Source: Marasmius tenuissimus (Eukaryota > Basidiomycota > Agaricomycetes > Agaricales > Marasmiaceae). From it: DNA of 64,000 nucleotides. Where the stretch lies: positions 1,116,001-1,180,000 of the forward strand of contig JAQOTA010000047.1 in assembly GCA_029532415.1 (NCBI GenBank), written 5' to 3'. The notes below the pieces were generated by a model. That model did not search any database, was not told the DNA's origin, and was given only the letters and a program-made list of their open reading frames with translations. Shown here one piece after another: positions 33,982 through 44,998 of the stretch (positions within the stretch are counted from its first letter, which is position 1; every line of letters starts with the position of its first letter). The translations under genes and the position numbers were made by a program.

Positions 33982-36900
33982 TCAGAGATGAGGAGAAAGT
34001 AGTCTACGATGAACCGACGTGCCGATATTCCCAAAAGCACCGGACAGAGCCTCCCGAGGCACGGTCCCATTCGAATAAAATAAATCTTGCGTTGAACTAT
34101 TGGCTGTTGAGCCTATGGGCCCAGAAGCATTCATCACGTTTCCTTGCCCACCAGCCCAACCTGAGTCATCGTAACCGTGAGTACGCGAGTCCGTGTTGCG
34201 AGTTGTGAACCCAAAAGTCTCTGATTTTTCGTGACTATAGCCATAAAAGAAGGACTGATATCCACCTGCATCACAAAGCGAGCTACCCAGCCCTTCACTG
34301 CCAATCGGCGGGGAGAAATGATCGTACTGAGGGTCATGAGAGATGTGAGGGGATGGGCTTTGGGCTTGGCCAAGTATGTAGGACCGGGCTTCGGAGTTGT
34401 ACACTTGTTGGTTCGTGTCGGAGCCATGAGCGCTTCGTTCCTCTCCTCCGCAAGACTCAGCTACGGAGGAGTTCGGTACTGCAACATTCGAGCTGTAGAC
34501 ACGCCCCGAGCCGGCAATCGGACGTGGGTGCGCCGCTATCAGCCTGGTAAGGTTCGAGTTCAAAGTTGCTTCCTCGCTCGAGTCATTGTGGGCATCGGAT
34601 GTTCCTTCTCTTTCCTTCTCATCTCGACCTCGGCGAGTTCCCCTAGTAAAGTAGGGTTCCATCGACGACGACGAAGGGAGGCCGTACGCAGAGAGCATCC
34701 CGTTGAGTATATCACAGAATCAACCTGAAACTTGTGACCTGGAGAGAGAAAATCGATCGTCAGACGGTGAGTCGAGGGGCAAAAATCAAGACGTACACAT
34801 GCTCCCACCTCCTCAGAATCTCAAAGCACCTATAAACATCGCCTAGGGTATTTGAGGTAGACAAATTCTTCGTTCCCCTAGTGCGCCATACATTGATGAA
34901 TAGGGTAGTCTACTAACAGGTCATTTCAAATCGACATCAATAGAAGAAACGGGAGAGCTGAAGCATACCGCCGATGAAATGACAGCACTCTGCATACAGA
35001 TAAACAGAGAGACGGGCCGTTAGTGTCAGTCGAAACGAAAGCTAGATAACACAAATGAACCTACCATTATGAACGAGAACGGGGATCGACAATCGCCACC
35101 TTGTTGCAGTTCAGAGTCTTTCCTCTGAGCTATCTTGACGAGCCTCACAGCGGACCTCGCCGCATTCGCGCAAATAGCCATCGAGGGGAATCTCCATCCA
35201 GGTGCCTGACCTTTGGCGGCGGCCGAAGAAGATACAGAGTTCGGGGTGGCGGAAAGGAATGGCTTATGTACAATGATCTGGGCCCAGTAGTAGGTCACAT
35301 AGAGAATCGTTGATTGTTCGAAGAAAGGATTCGATTCTTTCGAGTTATATCCAGGATAGTGGACACGATTGGGATTCCATTAAACTATTAACGAGACGGT
35401 CAGACAAACTCAAGAGGACGACACGCCAGGATAGAGCGTCGGAGACTCACGATGTGCCGGAACAGCACCAATCCATGCATTCAACGCACTGTCGAGCTCG
35501 CCCACAATCTTCTCGTTCCACTCTGTCTCCGTCATCCCCATCCTAGTCCACACATCAGTTTTCCGAACGGTGTACAAAGCCCCCTGCGCAAACGCGACGA
35601 TGTCCAGTAACTTCAAGAATGCCACCCAATAGCTCATCCTACTAGGTCTGTCCGTAGGTTGCTTGAAGTCTTGGTCAGGGTTTTCATGGTCCGTCTCGCC
35701 TCGTTCTTCCCATGCCCAACATTCGTCGTCGCATGCAAGGGGGAGCGGAAGATCGAAGCTACGCGTCAGGGGGGAAGATCTCAGGTCAGAGGAGTAAGAT
35801 GAGAAGGTGCACCAAACTCACTCATCTGTACGCATCACCCTAGGCATGCCTTTGAATGTGCTCATCGCCACATCGATACAGGCTAGTCCCCAAAATGCTC
35901 GACTCGACAGCTGCGATTGTAAGGAGGGGTTCAAATCGGTATCCAAGGGAGACGTTGAAGGCGAAGGCAGGCTGGCAAGTGACTTCCGATGAATTCCCAA
36001 ATCCTGGGCGAGCCTAACTCCAAGCCCGAGCAAAATCCAGGACGGTCCAGAGCAGGAGGTGCCTTGAAGAAAATAGATGGCGAGCTACTCATTGTCAACA
36101 GGGTTGAGCGGGATGAACAAAAGGTTGTAGAAGAACGTACGCAATACATCTGTAACTCATACAACGACGCTTTCGTCTCAAATTTCGTCCGTATCAGCCT
36201 AATCTGCCTGAACCACTTCCATCCTGCACTGATCCTCAACTTGGGACGATCATTATTTTCGCGGTCAGTCCGAGAACCCTTCAATCCCATCGCTGTCTTC
36301 AAGGACTCGGCGATCCGAGGAATACCTTGACCCCAAAGCACACACCACTAGGAGCACGCCTGCAAAAAACGCGTCTCTGTGGTGTAAGCCTTCGTTCACC
36401 CCTCGCTCAAATATAGGCTTGTGAAGGATGGGGAAGAAAGGATGAACGTTCGTGAAAAAGAGTGATACCAAGGTGGGAAGGAGGTCGGACGGAGGGAGCG
36501 TGTATCCATGGTGTGTCAGACCGGAGGTGTCTTGGTTTCCTATTCCAAGTTACCACTAGAAAAGAGTTGAGAACTCCGAGTCGGAGCCTGGTAGAGAATA
36601 CAATCACGGACTCACCGAATGAGTATCCCAAAACTCCTTCCTCTTTGGGCGAGCCGGCACAGACAATCCCTGCCTACCCATGCTATTCCCACACGGCGCC
36701 AAGTCCCCGTCGGAGGTACTATCAGGTTCCCTCAAGTACTGTGCGAGTTTGCTCGTCTGTAGATGGGCAGGTGCAGGCGTGCTGATCGCCAACTGATTCA
36801 CGACCGCCTTCACCAGATTCATCGTAGACGTTTCATCTCCAGAAACCTGCCCCTCATTCTCACTCTCTGCATAAGTGGGCGTGTACGCCGGTGTGTAGTG

Positions 36901-37582
36901 GGTAATCATCGGGGTTCGAGATGATTCGCTCGTTACTGACGAGTCGGGCGTTGTCGTCGCGAAATTCTGCCGGTCGTGTTCCCGTTTCTTGAAAGCCTCC
37001 AACTGCTCCTCCAAATCAACAACACGTCTGGCCAGATCCTTGAGGATTCGGAGTGTGTCTTCTTGGTTACCTGGCACAACATACGGCCTTGAGGTTGATA
37101 GGATAGATTTCGCAATAGATTGGACAGTTTTTGTTCCTCGAGGGGTTCTGAGAGAGTTGGAGACGTAAGTTGAAGGTCAATCGAGAATGTGAACAACGCT
37201 GAGCTTACCCTTTGGGAGGACCGTGTTTCTGTGGGTTGATTATGAGTATGATGGATGAGCAGACAATTATTGAGTTTACCTTCTGCGAGAGGGCAAGCAC
37301 ATGCGTACATTCCGTCCCATACGCCAAACAAGTCGTGCAGACATTTCCCGGCATTTTCGCGCTATCACCTTCAGATTTCCGGTGTTGAATCACTTGAGCG
37401 TCAAATTCTCGAACGTGGTCGAGTCTACCTACATTTCACTGGATGAAATTACGAAATGGATCAATATTGGATGAACAGACATCTCACTGCCATTCACAAC
37501 TCGCACCTTTTTGCCTCTTACATTCATCCCAAGCATTCTGCAGTCTCCGTTTTTTGAGTGGTATTCCGTTATCTTCTGGCAT
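33982..37582 (-). pseudogene. Decayed Zn2Cys6 transcription factor (copy A)
   Basis: This has the same exon order as the intact copy B: start MPEDNGIPLKKRRLQNA, zinc cluster split by an intron, PPKG, a coiled-coil linker (LKDLARRVVDLEEQLEAF), then Fungal_trans blocks (FPILHKPIFERGVNEG, SAGWKWFRQIRLIR, AFWGLACIDVAMS) and a low-complexity tail. Lesions seen: the first zinc-ligand Cys is Trp (TGG at 37,529-37,531). The frame shifts near 36,270-36,300, between the GFSD and SRTDREN parts. A TGA stands at 34,720-34,722 where copy B has Arg, which would drop the last roughly 240 residues. It was a DNA-binding regulator; it is now probably dead. Confidence 0.82.
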
Positions 37583-37849
37583 GGTGGTGATGACGGTCGT
37601 GGTGCAGGAGCTCGAGCGTGGATGCTCCCAATTCAATGTATCTGGACGAGCACATCGTCGCGTAACAAGAGCGGCGATGCGTTTCCTCGGCATTTCTACT
37701 GTATAAGCGCCGACTCCCGCCCGTCCGCGTCAGACCGGATACCGGCCCATGGAACTGTACTGGCCCAAGTGACTTACATCTCGTCTGTTGCCAGTACGAA
37801 GTCTACAAGGACTCCAAAGACGTCCTAGGCGTATATTCATCCCAAGGTA

Positions 37850-38077
37850 CTACAAGTTTACTGACATACATAATTCACGCCGAGCGCGCTTTACTTCAAC
37901 TCCCTCATCGGTTTCAGACCCGGTATAACGTTTGGATAGTACTGTCTCTGGAGGAGAAATCCTGCGCGACCTGAATGGCTTCTGGGTTCGTGCAAAGGCA
38001 CTACCCCGCCTGAGGTCCAAGAGCTCATAGTCTTCTCCCCTGAAACTTGCGACTGGAGCAATACAAACTACGATCAA
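37850..38077 (-). pseudogene. C-terminal exon remnant of the oxygenase, upstream of regulator copy A
   Basis: APVASFRGEDYELLDL on the minus strand matches the last exon of the oxygenase at 42,507-44,070 (VAFREKDYDLSG), and further degraded blocks follow. It stands in the same place relative to regulator A as the intact oxygenase does to regulator B. It is the surviving end of the duplicated pair; the catalytic exons are gone. Confidence 0.7.
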
Positions 38078-38303
38078 AGCTGGAACTGCGACGATATCGA
38101 GTCGAAACCCTGTGATCGTAAGAAATCAGCCATCTGCTGGTCCCATCCATTCCAAGGCCTGAACAAACATCACTACGAGTTCGTCGCTCACAAAAGTGAT
38201 CAGAACATACCCTGTACTTTCCACATCAGCAGGATAACCATCACCCGGAACTTGGTTTTGCATTCCGTACGGGGAGGTGGACACTTCTGGACCTGATCAC
38301 ATT

Positions 38304-41300
38304 TCAGACAGCGCTCAAACACGAGGCTACGAGCGACGTACCGATGGTCCCAAAAGCGCTGGGGAAAACGTCTAACCTCGACTCGTTCGGGTAATTCAAA
38401 TCTTGCGTTGCCGTTGAACCTATGGACCCCGAAGCATCCATCATGTTCCCTCCCTCACCAGACCAGCCCGAGGCTTCGTAGCCGTAGTCCATGTTGCGAT
38501 TCGTGTGCACCAGGGTCTCTGAACCTCCCCGGCCATACCCTCGGAAGAAGTCCCGATATCCACCAGCATCGAAAAGGGGATTACCCAACTCTTCGCTGCC
38601 AATTGGTAAGAAGAATTGAGAATTCTGAGCTATGTGAGGAGACTGAGATTGGGACTGGGCCCCAGAGCTATGCACTTGTTGGAGTGTGCTGGGACTACCA
38701 TCCTCCCCTCCTCGAGGCTCAGCTATGGAGGAGTTCGAAATTGGGAAATTGGAGTTGTAGGCGCGTCTCGACCCAGCAACTGGACGCGGGTGCACCGCCA
38801 TCAGCCTGGTCAAATTCGGGTTCAACGCTTCCCCACTCGTACTATAGTAGCCATCTGCAGTTTCTTCACCACCATTCTCGTCTCTACCTCGGCGGATTCC
38901 TCGAGCAAAGTAGAGCCCCGTCGACAGCGAAGAGGGAGGGCCATACGAAGAAAGCAGTCCATCAAATATATCACAAAATCGTCCGGGAATTTGGGACCTA
39001 GGAGACCATTAGATAGTGGCGAAGAGAATGAATCCACGAGACGTACACATGCTCCCACCTTTGCAGAATCTCAGAGCACCTATACACATCGCCTAAATCC
39101 CGCGATGCATTTGAAGCAGACGAGTTCTTCAGCCTCCATACGTTGACGAACAATATAGTCTACCACCAGGTCAACTCGATTCAACATGGATTATGGCAAC
39201 GTAAAACTGAGGCGTACCGCTGATGATATGATAGTACTCTGCATGTCAAGTGGAAGAGAATCGGGGAAGTGAGTGTCAATCGTAACGAGATCTCGATACC
39301 AAATAAACCCACCATTACGAAGGCATGTGGGGGTCGACATTGAGCCCCCTGCGTTTCACACTCTTTTTCCTGAGCTATCTCGACGAGCCTAATAGCCGAC
39401 CTCGCTGCGTTGGTACAGATAGCCATTGAGGGGAACCTCCATCCTTCGGTAGTATTCGCGGTGGCGGAGGCGGGGGGAGGTGGTACAGAGTTCGAGGTGG
39501 CAAAGAGGAACGGCTTGTGTATGATAATCTGAGCCCAGTAATAGGACACATAAAGAATCGTCGATTGCTCGAAGAATCGATTTGACTCGTTACGGCTATC
39601 CCCAGGGTAACGAATCCGACTTGGATTCCACTTCACTATCAACAACGCAATCAGACAGAGCAAAGAGAACAAGACACCACCTATAGAGGGGGAACTCACA
39701 ATGCACCGGAACAGAGTCAATCCACGCATTCAACGCACTATCAAGCTCAGCCACAATCTTCTCGTTCCACTCCGTCTCAGTCATCTCCATCCTAGTCCAC
39801 ACATCGGTTTTTCGAACGGCATACAAAGTCTTCTGCGCGAACGAGACGATGTCCAGCAGCTTCAATAATGTCACCCAGTAGCTCAATCTACTGGGTTTGT
39901 CCTCGGGTTGCTTGAAACCTTGATCGGGAGCCGCGTCGTCCTTCTCGCCTTGTCTTTCCAGTACCCAATATTCGTCGTCGCAGTCAAGTGGGAGTGGAAG
40001 GTCAAAGCTACGGAATAGGAAAGATCCCAGGTCAGAGACAGGGGGGGGATACAAATTGAGGAAATGCATGGAACTCACTCATCCGAGTGCATCACCCTCG
40101 GCACACCTCTAACCAGGCTCATCGCCACATCGATGCTAGCTAGTCCCCAAAACGCTCGACTCCACAACTGCGACTGCACGGATGGGTTCAAATTTGCATT
40201 CAAGGGGGGTGAAAGTAGGCTCGTAGATGACTTTCGGTGAATTCCCAACTCCTGTGCCAGTCTGACCGCAAGGCCGAGCAAAACCGAGTTCATTTCGACG
40301 CGAGAGGTTCCATGAAGGAAATACATGGCGAGCTACTCGTTGAGATCAACCAAGTGTTGCAAGGTGAGCAAAAAAAGTAGTAGAGGGGCTTACGCAATAC
40401 ATCTGTAACTCACACAACGATGCTTTCGTCTGAAATTCCGTCCGTATCAACTTGACCTGCCTGAACCACTTCCATCCTGCACTAATCCTTGACTTCTTGA
40501 GGTGACCATTGTTTTGGTCGCTGGAGTCCCGGTGACCTTCGGTTCTATCACCATCCTCGAACACTCGAGGGTCAAAGGAATACCTTGACCCCAAAGCACA
40601 CACCACTAACAACACACTCGCAAAATGTGTGTGTCTATGGTGCAAGCCTTCGTTCACCCCCTGTTCAAATATAGGTTTATGAAGAACGGGGAACAAGGGG
40701 TGAACATTCGCGAAGAAGAGTGATACCAAGGTCGGAAGAAGGTCATACGGAGGGAATGTGTATCCGTGGTACATCAGTGCGTTAGAAGGGCCTTGGATTC
40801 CTGTTCCGACCTGCCACTGCAAAACGGTTAGGAACCAGGTTTGAAAAGAGATAAAACTGCGGGGGCTCACCGATTGAATGTCCCAAAACTCCTTCCTCTT
40901 TGGGCGAGATGGCATAGATACCGCCTCTGCGGACTGTCTTCCCATTTCATTCCCGTGCGGCCAATTATTCTCGTCAGAGGTACTACTCTCAGGTTCATTA
41001 GGTTCCCTGAAGCACTGTGCGAGTTGGCTCGTTAGCGGGTGGGCAGACGTAGGAGTGCTAATAGCCAGATGCTTCACGACTGCCTTCACCAGATCCGAGG
41101 TGGGCGAATCATCCTCATCCCCAGAATTCTGCCCCTCGTTCTCGGTCTCCGCAGCAGGCGTGTAAGCCGGTGTGTAGTAGGTATCTATCAGCGGTCGGGG
41201 CGATACGTTCGTCGCTGAAGAGTTGGGTGAGTTGATTGCTGAGGTTTGCCGCTCACGCTCCCGTTTTCCGAAAGCCTCCAGCTGTTCCTCTAGATAAACG

Positions 41301-41861
41301 ACGCGATTGGCCAAATCTTTGAGGATATGGAGTGTATCTTCCGGTTTTTCTGGTACGACATACGGCTTTGAGGTCGATAGTATGGACTTGACGATAGATT
41401 GGATACTTTTCGTTCCTAGAGGGGTGCTGAAAGATTTGGCAATACGGGGTGGGAGTCCGAAGTTCAGAATGTGAATGAGTAGCGACGGCGTTGAGCTCAC
41501 CCTTTGGGAGGGCCGCGCTTCTGTAGGGGAGTTGTGAGCGCGATCTATGCAGAAGATGAATGTTTGAGATACCTTGCGCAGCATTACTTGTACGTGCGTG
41601 CACTCTGCCCTCAACGACAAACACAGAGTGCACACATTTCCTGGCATTTTCGCGCTGTCACCTTTATAGCTCCAAAAGTTAATCTTTCTTGAACATCAGG
41701 TTGTCCATTTCGCCTACATTTTACTAGATGGATATGATGCACTATGTCAATATCAGATGAACGTATTGGCATCCACAACCCGCACCTTTTCGCCTCTTAC
41801 ATTCATCGCAAGCGTTCTGAAGTCTTCGTTTCTTGAGTGGTATTCCATTATCTTCTGGCAT
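38304..41861 (-). CDS. Zn2Cys6 fungal-specific transcription factor (copy B)
   Basis: Exons on the minus strand begin 41861-41786 and 41661 onward, with at least eight more short introns. Order: zinc cluster (ACDECKRRK, then KMPGNVCTLC and ECTHV), KRGPPKG, coiled-coil (LKDLANRVVYLEEQLEAF), Fungal_trans domain (VHPLFPVLHKPIFEQG, VCALGSRYS, SAGWKWFRQVKLIRTEF, LAMYFLHG, SQLWSRAFWGLASIDVAMS, FDLPLPLDCDDEYWVLE), then a Ser/Gly/Gln tail. This fits the agaric members related to XlnR-like regulators. No frameshift was found. With the visible splice sites the third cluster Cys (the RC in K-V-R-C-D) is missing, as in copy A. It lies just downstream of an oxygenase on the same strand. Target genes unknown. 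Confidence 0.78.
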
Positions 41862-42154
41862 GGGGGTGATGGTTGTGGTTGTAATGTGAGAGTTTGGGGA
41901 TGAGTCTCCTCGATTGAATGAGTCTGACTGCGCACATCATGGAGGTCGCATAACAGCGGTGTTTCCTTGGCTTGGGTTTGTAAGGGCGTCGAGCGCCCAG
42001 AGCCAACTGCCGGACTGCCGGACCGCCGGGCAAGGAACTACAACGCTTTGCGAAAAGGATGGCACACATTTCGCAGGTTCGGCTCCGCCCATTCAGTCGA
42101 TGTTTCGGACATTTTACAGGAGTTGAGGCGGGTTTTGAGGAGCGGTCGTAGGAA

Positions 42155-42222
42155 GATGTTTGATGTAGGCTCGGAGGTGTTCGGAGTGGATTCGGAGATG
42201 TTTGGGGTGGACCCGGAGGTTC
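42155..42222. repeat. 18-bp-period minisatellite, inverted copy (site 5)
   Basis: About four imperfect 18-bp units (words GATGTTTGATGT, GAGGTGTTCGGAGTGGATTCG, GATGTTTGGGGTGGA) on the plus strand, i.e. inverted against sites 1-4. In frame they spell MFDVGSEVFGVDSEMFGVD. The site lies in the gap between regulator B and the oxygenase. Confidence 0.6.
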
Positions 42223-42506
42223 AGGCGGTCGCTCAACCCTTCTTAATTCATCTACCAACTTGTCCCATCCTTCTTTCAAAGGGCTGTAATCCACCAAGCG
42301 GGTGAACCGACCTCAGGGATGAATCTCAACATTCACCGTGGCAAGCACGAAATCCAAAATCGTCCCAGCTCGACACAAGCGTTATTCTTCTTCGAATATA
42401 AAGGAAGTATTGGTATCGTACATATATCCCAAGGTACTACAAACTTCTTGACATACTCGCAACTAACTCCGAGAGTCGCACTGAACCCAAGACTGAACCT
42501 CGTGCT

Positions 42507-44070
42507 CTACTTCAACTCCCTTCTTCCCGTCATCGGTTTATCCGGCATGCCGTTCGGATAATACTGGGGGAATAACTTGGGATAGAATTTCTGTGCGACG
42601 TCTGCATGGCTCCTAAGCTTGCGGGAGAGCACCACGTCGCCCGAAAGGTCATAATCTTTCTCCCTGAAAGCGACTGGAGCAGGACCAGGTCAATACCATG
42701 TACCATACCTAGGAGTAGGGACACTCACACTCGCTAGAGACACCCAGCCTTCTGTCACGGGCGACCTTCATATCCAACACTTCTTGTGGGACTAGATGCA
42801 GAGCCCAATTAACACTTTTAGTTGAAGAAAGATAAAAAGGACACCGTACAATCGAAACTGGAGTCAGCCAGCCTGACGTTAAAACCGACGCTGGAGAAGA
42901 ACCCGATCGAATAGCGCGTAGGACCAACAGGGGCCAGCACACGATGGGGAGTCGCCGGGAGCACTCGTCTAGTCGCCTTCTCCAGCGCTATGCATTCAAC
43001 GAGCGTTAGTTTAATCTCGAGCATGGCAGGAACGAGCGACACCCACTTTTCCCAAGATTAATCACAAAAGTACCGTCTTTCGGAGGGACGGGAATCCAGT
43101 CTCCAGACAAGTTCTTCACCTGCAACGTCTTGTGGTCTGTCACTTGTAGGAGCTATTCGCGGTCAATCCGACGAGGATGCATATCAGCTACGGAGTGCGG
43201 GGAGGGGGATGGAACACCCACGTAAGTCAGGAAGCTGCCATCTACATGCGCCCCAACGCCGATCCCTACTTTTCCCTCCACGCGAGAGCCCGGATATCTC
43301 ATGACCTTGCACCTGGGCTGAAGCAGGTGTCGTTCCCCACCGAAAAGGACATCGAGAGCTTCAGGGGCCAGGCCAAGCGCTTCGGACACCAGCCTTGTAA
43401 ATTTGAGGCTCAAGTCCTCGAGGTGGTCGTAGTAGGTTAGCAAAGCTTCACGGAAGCCCGGAAGGTCTTCTTCAGGAGGCCACTAAAAAGAGGCAAACAT
43501 ACAATCGTCAGATAATAATCTCGCATCGAACCTATGAGGAGAACTTCTCACCAAGGCTTCACCACGCAACTTCAGATGCTCGGGATCTCCTTCCTTCCAC
43601 TTATAATAATTATCACCACCGTAGTTAAACTGCTCCCGAACATCATTATACTCGTAGCCTCTATCGTTGGTGACCGAAGGGTCAACCTTGAGGTACCCAT
43701 GGAAATGCGCTGAGTTCCTCATATGAAGCGCCTCTTTGGTCTCCGGAGGGAGACTAAAGAACTTGGGAGCCATCTCCTTGACTCGATCGACGACGTCCTT
43801 TGGAACAGGGTGATTGCCAAGATAGAGGAAGCCAATGTTGATCATCGCATCTCGAAGTTCGCGCAAAAAGCGAGGCTTGTCAGTCTCGGAGAGACGCCAA
43901 TCGATGACTGGGATCTCTTGGTAGTCGAGGTTGCTGCCAGTGCCGTTGAGAGTGAGAGCGGCAGTACCATTCTGTGCGTGGCCGTTTATGCCGTCTTGGG
44001 CTTCCATTGAGAAAGAGGGGGGGGGTTCTGGGTTCTTGATGAGAACTGGGAGCAAAGCAAATGGGGGCAT
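42507..44070 (-). CDS. 2-oxoglutarate/Fe(II) oxygenase, isopenicillin-N-synthase-like
   Basis: Six exons on the minus strand: 44070-43552, 43482-43222, 43152-43047, 42987-42850, 42791-42729, 42673-42507, giving 417 residues with every phase consistent. The N-terminal DIOX_N part has EIPVIDWRLS, INIGFLYLGNHPVP and FFSLPPETKEALH. The catalytic part has GAHVDGSFLTY (His and Asp iron ligands), LSGDWIPVPP, ATPHRVLAP (second His) and TRYSIGFF (Arg-x-Ser for 2-oxoglutarate). The C-terminal FREKDYDLSGDVVLSRKLRS is typical of fungal members. These soluble enzymes hydroxylate, desaturate or cyclise small molecules; the substrate is not predictable. Start is at MPPFALL; an upstream in-frame start at 44,103 is possible. 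Duplicated C-terminal stubs lie at 5,074 and 37,850. Confidence 0.9.
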
Positions 44071-44470
44071 TTTAAACCTAATGCTTGGGGGGGAAAATTC
44101 CATAGATTACGTGTGAAAGCGCGTCTTTGGCTGAGAACCATACGAGGGATTACTTGTCTTTCGGTGAGAATCCGCCACACTTATGTGGAAGGGAAACCGG
44201 TGCGAGTGTAAGTTGACTGTGAGTGAAAAGTCACCAAAAAACGGAGGCGGATTGGTCGCGTATCAGGCACGACTCGAGGAGTTATGACTTCATGGAGCTC
44301 GCGTGCGCCAGACTATCTCCACCAGTTGCCTTGAATGGGTCGGTGCACCGTACTTATAGTAATCGAGAGCATGATATAAGTGCATGAGTAGAGTGCCCTG
44401 TGAGCTCACAGTCGATCCTCACCTTTGGTTCATCTTCCCGATTTCCATCGCGCACCGTCGTAAAAGTACT
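44071..44470. other. Gap between oxygenase and tRNA gene
   Basis: 400 bases with no open frame of note. It should contain the oxygenase promoter (reading left) and 5' flank of the tRNA. No motif stands out. Confidence 0.4.
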
Positions 44471-44544
44471 GGCCGACTAGCTCAGTTGGTTAGAGCGTCG
44501 TGCTAATAACGCGAAGGTCTTGGGTTCGATCCCCACGTTGGCCA
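44471..44544 (+). tRNA. tRNA-Ile (anticodon AAU)
   Basis: 74 nt without intron. Acceptor stem GGCCGAC pairs with GTTGGCC (one G-U). D-arm GCTC...GAGC has loop AGTTGGTTA. Anticodon loop CTAATAA gives AAU, read as IAU after inosine modification. T-loop is TTCGATC with stem GTTGGG-like pairing. Internal A-box (TAGCTCAGTTGG) and B-box (GGTTCGATCCC) are intact. A T6 run at 44,550-44,555 ends transcription. Confidence 0.97.
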
Positions 44545-44549
44545 TACGA

Positions 44550-44555
44550 TTTTTT
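44550..44555 (+). terminator. RNA polymerase III terminator of tRNA-Ile
   Basis: Six T in a row, six bases past the tRNA end. This is a standard pol III stop. Confidence 0.85.
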
Positions 44556-44998
44556 CTGACGGACTACTTGAAAGTCCAAGGTATTTGGCAGAGAGCATTG
44601 GAACGCAAAGAGTGGTTGAGAAATCAGTATGAAGATGATGTGGCACGAAGTCTAACACCTACCGTGAGAAATATGAACAATTGAGTCCGCGGCATCTGCC
44701 GGATGCACACGCTGCAGGCCTTTCAACTCTCCCAGCTCTGCTTCATCCTCCTCGGACCTCAGCAACTATCCAAATCATTCTACCTAGCCCATTCCACGTA
44801 GCTCAGTGTTACACAGGAAGACCAGCGAGCGATCGCAAGCCCTGTTTTGACAGTGACTCGGTGCACAAGTAGCGTGGGACGTGCTATCAGGCCTATATAT
44901 CAACCCGTATGACATCGATTTCCGAAATATGACTCGGAGAGCTCAGAGTAGAGGTCCAGGGACATGAGAAAACCAATCGGATCTCTGCCTCCACCAAG

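Noticed and set aside
42530..42724. Independent small gene left of the oxygenase
   Set aside because: In the correct frame this is the last exon of the oxygenase, joined by a GTGAGT donor and a CAG acceptor.
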